From the NCBI GenBank assembly GCA_002396325.1, contig DGXM01000134.1:743-22446 (forward strand): a stretch of DNA of 21,704 bases. The letters run 5' to 3'. This stretch comes from Treponema sp. UBA4232 (GTDB lineage: Bacteria; Spirochaetota; Spirochaetia; Treponematales; Treponemataceae). Position 1 is the stretch's first letter; each line of letters starts with the position of its first letter. The translations under genes were made by a program, and so were the position numbers. This document shows positions 1 to 6,257 of this stretch, one piece after another. The notes below the pieces were generated by a model that saw only the letters and a program-made list of their open reading frames with translations, searched no databases and had not been told where the DNA came from.

Positions 1-1184
1 TCCATCTTGTTCTGCAGCTGGAAATCCTTCGTGGAAACAAGAGCCGAAGCGGAAGTGTAAACCTGTGCCGGATTCATCAGACTCGGGAAAATGCGTCCGA
101 AATGCATCAGACTTTCGAAATCGCTTATGTCGTCAGGAAAACGCAGAGAGCAGATTTTTGGTTCAAGCCGCAGTCCGTATTCGCTCACATCGGTAATCCG
201 TGACTTGAATTCCTTGAACTTTTCAGGCACAACCTGTTCCATATTGTCAAAATCCGCATCGAAAAGCAGGGAAAAGCATCCCGACTGATCGAAGAAAATC
301 GTCGCCGGAATATCCACTTCCTTTATGAGCTTGGAAATCACGCGGGCAATCTTCAGAATGTATGAATTGAATTTCTCTTCACCCAGAAACGACCTTACCT
401 GATATGAATTTGTCATCCGAATGAGCACAAGATCCGCAGACTGTTTTGTCGCCACGATTTTCCTGATTTCGTTTTTGTAAGCCTCGTCGTTGAAAAGTCC
501 CAGCCTCGTGTCCATAATCTCTTCGGGCCGTAGAACCAGCTGAAAAATAGTGAGCATCGCAACAGCCATCGAAAACATCTCCACCATATACTGCGGAAAA
601 AAATACTGGAAAATCACGGCAAGAATCGTAACAGGGTAGAGAATCGTAAGCGCGGCCCATCTGTCCTTCTGCAGATATTTGAAACAGCTGATCAGATAGA
701 CAAGCCCGATTGCGGCATAAAGCAAAGTTCCCGCGTAAAGAGCCGGCAGCAGCGGTCCCCTTGAGTAACCTTTTTCCGCCGTAACCGTAAAAATGCGCTG
801 GTGGAAAACATTCGATGCAATGAAAATCATTATCAGAATATATGGAACGGTCAGCAGAACCCTGTCGCGTTTTGAAGTCCGCTTCTGGGAAGTCCGCGTG
901 ATGGCCCTTATGAAAAGCACGTAAAGAAAGTTCGTTGAATTCCTGAGAAAAAAATAGCCGTAGGAAAAAATTTCAGTCGCAAAAAGAGAAGCCCTGTTCA
1001 AAGGCAGATACCTCGCCCCGATTTCCATCCCGATATCGCAGAGAGTGTCCAATAACATCGTTGACGTAAAAAAAAGAAACACCCGGTTTGCCTGTCCGGT
1101 GGTCAGACGGCGGTAAAAAATCGACATCAGAATAAAACAAAAGAGAAAAACTGCACAGTAATCAAAATAAAAAATCTTCAGCAT
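1..1184 (-). CDS. Membrane protein with degenerate GGDEF-like domain (C-terminus outside window)
   Basis: The reverse strand is open from an ATG at 1184 to the left edge, giving 394 codons with no stop, so the gene is truncated by the window. Residues 1 to about 235 are strongly hydrophobic and make about seven membrane segments (for example YILIMIFIAS). They are followed by a cytoplasmic domain starting near MDTRLGLFNDEAY, which matches the D-x-L-T-G-L-x-N-R opening of GGDEF domains. The signature loop reads roughly DQSGCFSLLF instead of RGGDEF, so diguanylate cyclase activity is unlikely. The visible end (STKDFQLQNKM) resembles the linker that often joins GGDEF to EAL domains, so an EAL phosphodiesterase module may lie beyond the edge; that is inference. 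A sigma-70-like promoter sits 18 nt upstream. The start is supported by that promoter and a weak AAGAAAG purine stretch. Confidence 0.75.
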   Translation of the reverse strand, partial: MLKIFYFDYCAVFLFCFILMSIFYRRLTTGQANRVFLFFTSTMLLDTLCDIGMEIGARYLPLNRASLFATEIFSYGYFFLRNSTNFLYVLFIRAITRTSQKRTSKRDRVLLTVPYILIMIFIASNVFHQRIFTVTAEKGYSRGPLLPALYAGTLLYAAIGLVYLISCFKYLQKDRWAALTILYPVTILAVIFQYFFPQYMVEMFSMAVAMLTIFQLVLRPEEIMDTRLGLFNDEAYKNEIRKIVATKQSADLVLIRMTNSYQVRSFLGEEKFNSYILKIARVISKLIKEVDIPATIFFDQSGCFSLLFDADFDNMEQVVPEKFKEFKSRITDVSEYGLRLEPKICSLRFPDDISDFESLMHFGRIFPSLMNPAQVYTSASALVSTKDFQLQNKM

Positions 1185-1202
1185 AATAAACTTTCTTGCT
1201 AA

Positions 1203-1231
1203 ATTATACTTTGACTTGCTGAAAAAATCAA
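1203..1231 (-). promoter_or_regulatory. Sigma-70-type promoter of the GGDEF-like gene
   Basis: On the minus strand, TTGATT (1231-1226) is followed by a 17-bp spacer and a perfect TATAAT (1208-1203). The predicted transcript would start about 12 nt before the ATG at 1184. Confidence 0.7.
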
Positions 1232-1267
1232 CGGATTTTTCCTGTTTCGGTACGGGCGCACCCTTCG

Positions 1268-1346
1268 GGCCGGGCTGCTGCGGGTTCCGCGTTCGCTCCA
1301 TTGCCGGCAGAGCCGTCAACAGCTAAAGCTGCCCTCCGTATCCCTT
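1268..1346 (+). repeat. GC-rich 79-bp intergenic repeat, copy A
   Basis: This GC-rich block stands out from its AT-rich surroundings and aligns with 9282-9360 in the same orientation. Shared blocks are GGCCGGGCT, GGGTTCCGC and CTCCATT, separated by exactly 5 nt in both copies, then GGCAGA and a closing GCCCT-n6-TCCCTT-like block (13 of 16 bases identical). Both copies are 79 bp long overall. In this copy GGCAG (1306-1310) can pair with CTGCC further on, enclosing a CAGC-TAAA-GCTG hairpin. It lies between two divergent promoters. Function is unknown; no open reading frame of note covers it. Confidence 0.65.
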
Positions 1347-1415
1347 GCGCAATCTGCCGGGCACTGCGATGATTTCGTGCTTATGAAAAAAAAAGTCTAC
1401 GTGCAATAAAATCAG

Positions 1416-1444
1416 TTGAAATTTATCAAGTACGGTATTATAAT
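1416..1444 (+). promoter_or_regulatory. Sigma-70-type promoter of the FGE-fold gene
   Basis: TTGAAA (1416-1421), a 17-bp spacer and a perfect TATAAT (1439-1444). Transcription would start near 1451, giving a leader of about 50 nt before the GTG at 1503. Confidence 0.8.
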
Positions 1445-1448
1445 GAAG

Positions 1449-1490
1449 AAAAACGGATTCGAAGGCCTGTTTTGAACCTTGCCGTTTTTT
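1449..1490 (+). promoter_or_regulatory. Terminator-like hairpin in the 5' leader of the FGE-fold gene
   Basis: AAAAACGG (1449-1456) pairs with CCGTTTTT (1482-1489). An inner stem pairs C1460 and AAGG (1462-1465) with CCTTG (1477-1481), leaving an 11-nt loop, and the structure ends in six T residues. It starts at the predicted transcription start and ends just before the GGAGG ribosome site at 1493-1497. It could be a premature terminator or a 5'-end stabilising hairpin; the sequence does not decide. Confidence 0.45.
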
Positions 1491-1502
1491 ATGGAGGATA
1501 AT

Positions 1503-2510
1503 GTGAATTCAAAGAAATTGATTGCAGTTGCAGGTGGACTGGCATTGGCCTGTTCTGTTTTTGCCCAGAGTAACATCGCAGAAAAAATCAGTTCTGATAT
1601 GGTTGCCGTAGAGGGTGGAACATTCCAGATGGGAAGCCGCGACAATGAAAACAATGAGACTCCGGTTCATGAAGTCAAGATTAATGATTTTTCCATTTTG
1701 AATACCGAAGTGACCCAGACACAGTATAAAGCCGTAATCGGCGTGAACTATTCCCACTTCAAGGGTGCCGAGCGTCCTGTGGAAGAAGTCAGCTGGTACG
1801 ATGCAATTGTTTTCTGCAACAAATTGAGTGCAATGGCAGGTCTCACCCCCGTATATAGTCTTGACGGCGAGACGGACCCCGACAAATGGGGCGACATTCC
1901 CCGCATGGATTCAGCAGACGGAGACAAGGCCCGCTGGAACGCAATCACATGGAACACATCCGCAGACGGATACAGACTTCCCACCGAAGCCGAATGGGAA
2001 TATGCCGCAATAGGAGGACTCTACGGAAGTCCTGAAAATCTTTACAGCGGAAGCAACATCATTTCAGATGTGGCATGGAACGCAGACAATCCCGACGGCG
2101 AGACTCACGATGTGGCTACGAAGGCTCCCAACGCGCTCGGTCTTTTTGATATGAGCGGAAATGTCTGGGAATGGGTGTGGGACTGGTACGGAAACTACCA
2201 CCTCGCCGACAATGACAATCCTCTGGGGGCCAAAGCCGATGTCACAGGACGCAAGATGCGCCGCGGCGGTTCAATCAACAGCGATGCCGTATTCTGCCGC
2301 AATGCAAACCGCGCTAGTTCAGTTCCAGAGCTTCGTGGCGTTGACTTGGGATTCCGTGTTGTACGCTCGGTAATTGTGGCTGCCGACAGTGAAAATGAGG
2401 AGCCTGTTGTTGCTCCCGCTGCAAACACAGTCCCCGAGGAAGAAGATGATGATCCGCTTCTCACAGTGGAATATGACGAAGAAGACGGACTTGATGTAAT
2501 AATCGACTGA
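1503..2510 (+). CDS. Secreted formylglycine-generating-enzyme-fold (SUMF1/PvdO family) protein
   Basis: The product is 335 residues. The chosen start is GTG at 1503, because GGAGG lies 5 nt upstream (1493-1497) and it yields a clean export signal (residues 1-21, VFA/QS cut). Cys17 in LALAC leaves a lipoprotein signal possible. Residues about 32-290 carry the FGE-sulfatase fold: VEGGTFQMGS near the start, PVEEVSWYDAIVFCNKLS, YRLPTEAEWEYAA, GLFDMSGNVWEWVWDWY and RRGGSINSDAVFCRN...LGFRVVRS. Of the two copper-binding catalytic cysteines of true formylglycine-generating enzymes, the first is replaced by serine (GGSINS) and the second appears kept (VFC), so sulfatase activation is doubtful and a binding or structural role is likelier. 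The last 30 or so residues form a very acidic tail. It is a single-gene unit with its own promoter and terminator. Confidence 0.85.
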   Translation: MNSKKLIAVAGGLALACSVFAQSNIAEKISSDMVAVEGGTFQMGSRDNENNETPVHEVKINDFSILNTEVTQTQYKAVIGVNYSHFKGAERPVEEVSWYDAIVFCNKLSAMAGLTPVYSLDGETDPDKWGDIPRMDSADGDKARWNAITWNTSADGYRLPTEAEWEYAAIGGLYGSPENLYSGSNIISDVAWNADNPDGETHDVATKAPNALGLFDMSGNVWEWVWDWYGNYHLADNDNPLGAKADVTGRKMRRGGSINSDAVFCRNANRASSVPELRGVDLGFRVVRSVIVAADSENEEPVVAPAANTVPEEEDDDPLLTVEYDEEDGLDVIID

Positions 2511-2567
2511 CATCTACGGGTAATTTGCCTTGAAAGACTGCATGGCATTTTAATCTAAATCTGAAAG

Positions 2568-2597
2568 CCGCTGGATTTTTTCCGGCGGTTTTTTTTT
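2568..2597 (+). terminator. Rho-independent terminator after the FGE-fold gene
   Basis: CCGCTGGA (2568-2575) pairs with TCCGGCGG (2581-2588), with one G-U pair and a five-T loop, and is followed by nine T residues. Confidence 0.85.
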
Positions 2598-2636
2598 GCA
2601 GTATCGTCTGGAGGCATGGAAATACAGACCGTCTAT

Positions 2637-2680
2637 AAAAAAAAGACCGTCTTCATGCTGGAAAACGGCCTTTGTTTTTT
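2637..2680. terminator. Bidirectional terminator between convergent genes
   Basis: A 13-position stem with two mismatches (2642-2654 against 2661-2673, loop ATGCTG) is flanked by an A8 run on the left and GTTTTTT on the right. It can therefore end transcripts from either strand and separates the plus-strand FGE-fold gene from the minus-strand TPR gene. Confidence 0.7.
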
Positions 2681-2755
2681 AGGCAGCTGCAAAAGTCCGA
2701 AAGTTTCCGCAACTGCCCGTTGAATTGTTTGTTTTGTGAAAGCGGTGCGTTCTGC

Positions 2756-4855
2756 TTAGAAGAGCGAGTGAATCATCTGGATGAGAGTTGAATTCCTCTG
2801 CGGAGCCTTCAAATCTTCCTTTATTGATTCGCGTTCTGCCTTTGCCGCCGATGACGTTGCAGGATTTCCTTCCTTGTCTGCCGCAGGGCGTGTGTCTGTC
2901 ACGGCGTTTCCTGCCGCCGAGTTTGTGTCGGAAAGCTTTACAAGAATCAGCTCGTCACCCACGTTCAGAGTGTCGTAAAATCCTTTCTTCTGGTATGTGC
3001 CTTCCGAAATCTCTTCGTTTACAGTGGTCACCGTAAAGGTTCCGATAATGTCGCTTTCGCTGTAGTAGACTCCCGGACCGCTGTCTGCCGTCACGACTTT
3101 TCCTTTTTTTACCACGTCGAACTGTGCGCCCTTTGTGATTCCGTCGCTCTTTCCCAAATCAACAAGAACCGTGTTTGTGGAATTGTAAAGAACCGTTCCG
3201 CGGATTGGCAGAATGTCGAGAACAGCCTGTCTGAGTCTGCGGATTGATTTTGCGATGCGGTCGTTTCCGGTGCGGTATACTTTGATGTCCGTTGTCTTTG
3301 TGCCTGTGCGCGCCGAATACATCGAAGCGTCAAGAGTAAATGAACGGTCGGTCTCGTCAACAGAGATGATGATGAAATAATCCCTGCCCGAAGTGCGTGC
3401 CATGCGGTAGGCCTCTGCAAATCCTGAGATACCCTCGGACTTCACGTCAACCGTTGTGACAGCCACTCCGTTGAAAAGATCGCGCACTGCATTTGCCACG
3501 ACTTCCTCCGCATCGGAGTGGAGCAGCTGAACGGGAGCCTTTTCAAAGTAAACACCGATATTCCACCGCGATTTGTCCAGATAGAAGGGGTCGATGCTGT
3601 ATCTGGCCGCGAGATTTGCCCTCAAAAGGCTTTCAAGTCCTTCGATTGTGTCGTCGTTCCTTTTCTGCTGCACTGTGCGGTCTCTTCCCCTTGTTTCGTT
3701 TGCCCTTATGAATTTCAGCTGCTGCAGATAAAGCTCGTGGAAACCGTCGCGTTCAAGAAGATTTGCGAAGGCCTGTCTTGTTTTTATGTTGAGCGGATCC
3801 ATTGAAAGCGCTTTCTGATATTCGTATCTTTCGCTCGGACCGTCGAATGCCCTGTTGAACTCAAGAGCCTTTGCCGCATGGAACTGAGCCCACTGTGCAC
3901 GGCGGGAATCTTCTATTGCAAGCGAGTTGTTCACAATCTGCTCGAGTGCCAGACGCATCAACTCGTCAAGAGGGTCTATCTGAAGTCCTTTGTTCAAAGT
4001 GTCGATTGCCTCTTCGCTGCGTCCCAGCTTTTCAAGTGAGATGCCTTTGAGATACCAGGCCACCGGAAGATTTCTGTTGCGTCCGATGCGGAATTCACAG
4101 ATGTCAATCACTTCGTCGTAGCGTCCCTGTGAAAAGAGGATGTCCGCCAGAAGTTCGTAGGCTTTGTCGTAATCACCCTTGATCTGCACTGCGCTTCTTG
4201 CCCTGCGTTCCGCTTCCTTGAGTTCTCCGCGTTTTGCCGCAAGATATGAAGCCAGATAGTGGACTTCCGCCTCTCCGCTGTGGTATTCGAGGGCCTGGTT
4301 TACATAACGTTCTGCGGCGGCGTTGTTTCCCTGGTCCGCTGAAACCAATGCAAGACTCAAAAGTGCCTTTCTGTTGGTGTTGTCCCTCTTCAAGGCATCA
4401 AGATATTTCTTCTCTGCGGATGTTGCGCTTCCTTTGTAAAGGTCGATTTCTGCAAGTCCGAAGCGTGCATTCACGTCATTGGGATATTTTTTTAGAACCG
4501 CCTCAAACACTGTGCGGGCCTCGTCAATCCTGCCCATCGAAATGAGAGCCATACCCTTGAGATTTTGAATCTCGCTCAGGTTGCGGGAATATTTCGCTGC
4601 CGAGTCTGCATAAGTCACCGCCAGATCGTACTCACCCAGGTGGAAAGTGCACAAGGCAAGATTGTACCAGGCATCTCCATACTGCGGGTTGATTTGCAGC
4701 GCCTCGCGGTAGGACTCTATGGCTGAATAGAAGTCTTCCCTCTGCTGGAACTGGTATGCCTTGTTGTAGAGCGAAAGGGCGGTCTTTGTTTCAGCCCCGG
4801 CCATCACAACGGAACAGAATAAAAATGCGGCCATTGCCAGTGATTTAATTTTCAT
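2756..4855 (-). CDS. Secreted TPR-repeat protein with C-terminal FlgT-like domain
   Basis: The product is 699 residues. The start is ATG at 4855, directly after GGGAGGAATT; an upstream in-frame GTG at 4867 would overlap that ribosome site. Residues 1-21 are a signal peptide (MAGA/ET). Residues about 25-330 are tandem tetratricopeptide repeats, for example ALSLYNKAYQFQQREDFYSA and YGDAWYNLALCTFHLGEYDL. The C-terminal third holds an alpha/beta segment (RDYFIIISVDE) and a small beta domain, TVLVDLGKSDGITKGAQFDV, resembling the C-terminal domain of FlgT-type envelope proteins. It is probably a periplasmic or outer-membrane-associated scaffold. It follows tlyC on the same strand after 85 nt with a likely promoter of its own. 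The precise function is not recognised. Confidence 0.8.
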   Translation of the reverse strand: MKIKSLAMAAFLFCSVVMAGAETKTALSLYNKAYQFQQREDFYSAIESYREALQINPQYGDAWYNLALCTFHLGEYDLAVTYADSAAKYSRNLSEIQNLKGMALISMGRIDEARTVFEAVLKKYPNDVNARFGLAEIDLYKGSATSAEKKYLDALKRDNTNRKALLSLALVSADQGNNAAAERYVNQALEYHSGEAEVHYLASYLAAKRGELKEAERRARSAVQIKGDYDKAYELLADILFSQGRYDEVIDICEFRIGRNRNLPVAWYLKGISLEKLGRSEEAIDTLNKGLQIDPLDELMRLALEQIVNNSLAIEDSRRAQWAQFHAAKALEFNRAFDGPSERYEYQKALSMDPLNIKTRQAFANLLERDGFHELYLQQLKFIRANETRGRDRTVQQKRNDDTIEGLESLLRANLAARYSIDPFYLDKSRWNIGVYFEKAPVQLLHSDAEEVVANAVRDLFNGVAVTTVDVKSEGISGFAEAYRMARTSGRDYFIIISVDETDRSFTLDASMYSARTGTKTTDIKVYRTGNDRIAKSIRRLRQAVLDILPIRGTVLYNSTNTVLVDLGKSDGITKGAQFDVVKKGKVVTADSGPGVYYSESDIIGTFTVTTVNEEISEGTYQKKGFYDTLNVGDELILVKLSDTNSAAGNAVTDTRPAADKEGNPATSSAAKAERESIKEDLKAPQRNSTLIQMIHSLF

Positions 4856-4882
4856 AATTCCTCCCACTGATATAGGGCATCG

Positions 4883-4911
4883 CTAAAAAACTTAAGTTTT
4901 TAGAGGTTCCC
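4883..4911 (+). repeat. AT-rich hairpin repeat, copy 1 (TTTTTAGAGGTTCCC element)
   Basis: A near-palindrome, CTAAAAAA then AGTTTTTAG, is followed by AGGTTCCC. The 17 bases at 4895-4911 match the minus strand at 19738-19722 with one difference, and the left arm CTAAAAAA is shared too. It lies in the tlyC/TPR-gene spacer and is not followed by a T run, so it is not a standard terminator. Confidence 0.55.
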
Positions 4912-4913
4912 AC

Positions 4914-4919
4914 ATTATA
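4914..4919 (-). promoter_or_regulatory. Candidate -10 box for the TPR-repeat gene
   Basis: A perfect TATAAT on the minus strand lies 58 nt before the start codon. The best -35 candidate is TTGAGT at the non-ideal spacing of 19 bp, so the promoter is plausible but weaker than the others in the window. It suggests the TPR gene can be transcribed apart from the phoH operon. Confidence 0.45.
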
Positions 4920-4940
4920 GAAGACTTTGAATCAATCGAC

Positions 4941-5756
4941 TCAAGGCTCCTTATTTAAATCTTCCCTTTTATCTTTTCGAACAATTAGCTTTATAACATT
5001 AACTTTATGTCCTTCCATGTCCTGAACTATGAAATCGCAGTTTTTCCAGGAAACCTTCTCGAATTTCACGGGAATCTTTCCGAAAAGGTCGAACACAAAT
5101 CCGCCTAGAGTGTCAAAATCCTCGGTGGGGAAGGATGTGCCGATTGTTTCGTTCACATCGTCCAAATCAACACGGGCATCGCAAATCCACACGTTGTCGC
5201 CCATCGAAATGATATCTTCCCTTTCGTTGTCAAACTCGTCCTGTATGTCTCCCACAATCTGCTCGATTATGTCTTCCATACAGACAATTCCGCTCACTCC
5301 GCCGTATTCGTCTATGGCAATCGCAATATGCACATGCTTTCTCTTGAATTCCCTGAGCAGACTGTCTATGTGCTTGCTTTCGGGCACAAAATATGCCTTG
5401 CGGATGATTTTTCCCAAATCTATGGCCTGTCCCTGGGCAAAAAGGGTCAGAATGTCTTTTACATAGAGCACACCGACCACATTGTCAATCGAGCCGGAAT
5501 AAACAGGAAGTCTTGAATGACCGCTTTCAGTGATTTTCGGGAGCAATTCCTCCTGTGCCGTGTCGAGCGAAATAAAATCAACATCGATGCGGGGAACCAT
5601 GACTTCCTTAACCGTAGTGACTGAAAGTTCCTCGACACCCTGAATCATGTCGTGCTTTTCCTCTGCCAAAAGCTCCTGTTGCGAAGGAAACTCGCCGTTC
5701 GACGAAGGCTCCTCGGATTTTTTATCTTTTTTTTTGCCGAATGAAAATAAACCCAT
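4941..5756 (-). CDS. tlyC: CBS-domain CorC/TlyC-family protein, short cytosolic form
   Basis: The product is 271 residues. Two CBS domains (about 52-105, VMVPRIDVDFISLD...GVLYVKDIL, and about 118-175, AIDEYGGVSGIVCMEDIIEQ) are followed by a CorC_HlyC (transporter-associated) domain to the C-terminus (DDVNETIGTSF...FDTLGGFVFDLFG). The DUF21 membrane domain of the longer family members is absent, as in bacterial CorC and spirochaete TlyC. The old name haemolysin C comes from early cloning work; a role in Mg/Co efflux or ion homeostasis is better supported for the family. It begins 19 nt after ybeY with an AAGGA site and closes the phoH-HD-ybeY-tlyC cluster, an order similar to that around ybeY in many bacteria. 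Confidence 0.9.
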   Translation of the reverse strand: MGLFSFGKKKDKKSEEPSSNGEFPSQQELLAEEKHDMIQGVEELSVTTVKEVMVPRIDVDFISLDTAQEELLPKITESGHSRLPVYSGSIDNVVGVLYVKDILTLFAQGQAIDLGKIIRKAYFVPESKHIDSLLREFKRKHVHIAIAIDEYGGVSGIVCMEDIIEQIVGDIQDEFDNEREDIISMGDNVWICDARVDLDDVNETIGTSFPTEDFDTLGGFVFDLFGKIPVKFEKVSWKNCDFIVQDMEGHKVNVIKLIVRKDKREDLNKEP

Positions 5757-5775
5757 TTATATAATCCTTTTTCCT

Positions 5776-6255
5776 CTATAAAAGGTGCACATCGGAGAAG
5801 CTCTCCATCACCTTTTTTTGCAGTTTCAACATTTCGCACTCAGGCTCAACGTCCTTTTCAACGTGCTCTTCTCCGTGATCCATTCCGTGCAGATGCAGTA
5901 AACCGTGTACTAAAAGTCTTTTCAACTCTTCATCTTCAGATACCTGGAAATATTCTGCATTTTTAGGCAGGGTCTCGAGACTTATCACGATATCGCCCAT
6001 CGATTTCCACTCGTTTCCCTCATCGTCAGTGTAGGTGCCGCCGTCTTCAAAACTTAAAACATCTGTAGGTCCGTCAATGTTACGGTATTGTTTGTTCAAA
6101 TTCTGAATAAAAGCATCCGAGCAGAACATCACGGAAAGCTCTTCCCCCGAATAGTCCAGTTTTTCCATAACCGAGTCCAGAAACGGGGAGATTTTTTCTA
6201 TCCACGGCGGACTCTGAATGTCTTCCGTGCAGTCCACCAGAATTGTATTTTTCAT
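5776..6255 (-). CDS. ybeY: Endoribonuclease YbeY
   Basis: The product is 159 residues, the usual family length. The metal site HGLLHLHGMDH (three zinc-binding histidines, near residues 117-127) is intact, as is the upstream NKQYRNIDGPTDVLSF block typical of the family. YbeY is a single-strand-specific RNase involved in 16S rRNA 3'-end maturation and ribosome quality control. Two ATG codons lie close together: 6261 overlaps the stop of the HD gene (ATGA) but abuts the AAGGA site, whereas 6255 has about 6 nt spacing and is preferred. The neighbours phoH and tlyC are frequent partners of ybeY. Confidence 0.93.
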   Translation of the reverse strand: MKNTILVDCTEDIQSPPWIEKISPFLDSVMEKLDYSGEELSVMFCSDAFIQNLNKQYRNIDGPTDVLSFEDGGTYTDDEGNEWKSMGDIVISLETLPKNAEYFQVSEDEELKRLLVHGLLHLHGMDHGEEHVEKDVEPECEMLKLQKKVMESFSDVHLL

Positions 6256-6257
6256 AT

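Noticed and set aside
1250..1370. The GC-rich block as a tRNA or rRNA fragment.
   Set aside because: No cloverleaf, anticodon arm or recognisable rRNA segment could be built; its match to 9282-9360 supports a repeat instead.
1479..1502. Earlier in-frame starts (1479, 1491) for the FGE-fold gene.
   Set aside because: They overlap the leader hairpin or the GGAGG site itself; GTG at 1503 has ideal spacing and begins a proper signal peptide.
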